Assembly (NCBI GenBank): GCA_040751985.1
Contig: JBFMFU010000050.1
Location: forward strand, 1-5,093
Direction: 5' to 3'
Length of the DNA stretch: 5,093 bases
DNA from: Desulfoferula sp040751985
Lineage (GTDB): Bacteria; Desulfobacterota; Desulfarculia; Desulfarculales; Desulfarculaceae
This document shows positions 5,055 through 5,093 of the stretch, in pieces. The position numbers were made by a program, and so were the translations under genes. Numbering within the stretch: position 1 is the first letter of the stretch; every line of letters starts with the position of its first letter. The notes beneath the pieces are model-generated. The model ran no database searches. It saw only the letters and a list, made by a program, of their open reading frames with translations, and was not told the origin of the DNA.

Positions 5055-5093
5055 TTGGCCGCACAAACCGGAAAAGTTGAATTTCAGAGCGTA
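5055..5093 (+). CDS. Possible 5' end of a further rightward gene (TTG start, runs off right edge)
   Basis: A TTG at 5055 is preceded by AAGGAG (5042-5047) at a good seven-base spacing. The frame stays open to the end of the window, encoding (M)AAQTGKVEFQSV. Only 13 codons are visible. The short stretch KVEFQSV resembles the first strand of many ABC-transporter ATPases, but that is far too little for an assignment. It does not look like the N-terminus of a TRAP permease. The region from 4995 to 5054 otherwise holds nothing that I recognise. Confidence 0.35.
   Translation, partial: MAAQTGKVEFQSV

Noticed and set aside
4826..5080. Plus-strand frame of 84 codons running from the TAXI 3' end through the terminator
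   Set aside because: It is an out-of-frame shadow that reads through the hairpin and has no ribosome site or family resemblance.

Overview
This window looks like a chromosomal catabolic locus from a high-GC anaerobe. It has very GC-rich third codon positions, CoA- and ferredoxin-dependent oxoacid chemistry, a TAXI-type solute receptor and an FCD-type GntR regulator. I infer a Desulfobacterota-like (former deltaproteobacterial) heterotroph, but there is no rRNA or other marker to confirm it. I see no mobile element, CRISPR array, tRNA or rRNA.

Layout. Positions 1-2857 hold a three-gene leftward operon. In transcription order it is a beta-keto acid cleavage enzyme (BKACE, DUF849; 2024-2857), the alpha subunit of a 2-oxoacid:ferredoxin oxidoreductase (840-1958), and a thiamine-pyrophosphate beta subunit (from 847 leftward). 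The beta subunit continues in frame through a Pro/Ala-rich linker into what looks like the start of a gamma subunit, cut by the left edge. The alpha and beta genes overlap by 8 bases. Positions 2858-3165 are the non-coding divergent control region: an AT-rich core (about 3062-3135) with two face-to-face promoter candidates and two inverted repeats, followed by a GC-rich, hairpin-filled leader of about 230 bases upstream of the BKACE gene. Rightward from 3166 come a GntR/FCD regulator (3166-3900) and a secreted TAXI-family solute-binding protein (3990-4958). A strong GC hairpin at 4968-4994 probably ends that unit. A weakly supported TTG-start gene begins at 5055 and leaves the right edge.

How the parts may work together (inference). 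The TAXI receptor captures an organic acid in the periplasm. BKACE condenses a beta-keto acid with acetyl-CoA, giving acetoacetate and a new acyl-CoA. The ferredoxin-linked oxidoreductase decarboxylates a 2-oxoacid to its acyl-CoA, or runs in reverse. The GntR/FCD protein senses a carboxylate and controls both directions from the shared intergenic region. The substrate cannot be read from the sequence. No membrane permease for the TAXI receptor and no ferredoxin-like delta subunit are visible in the window.
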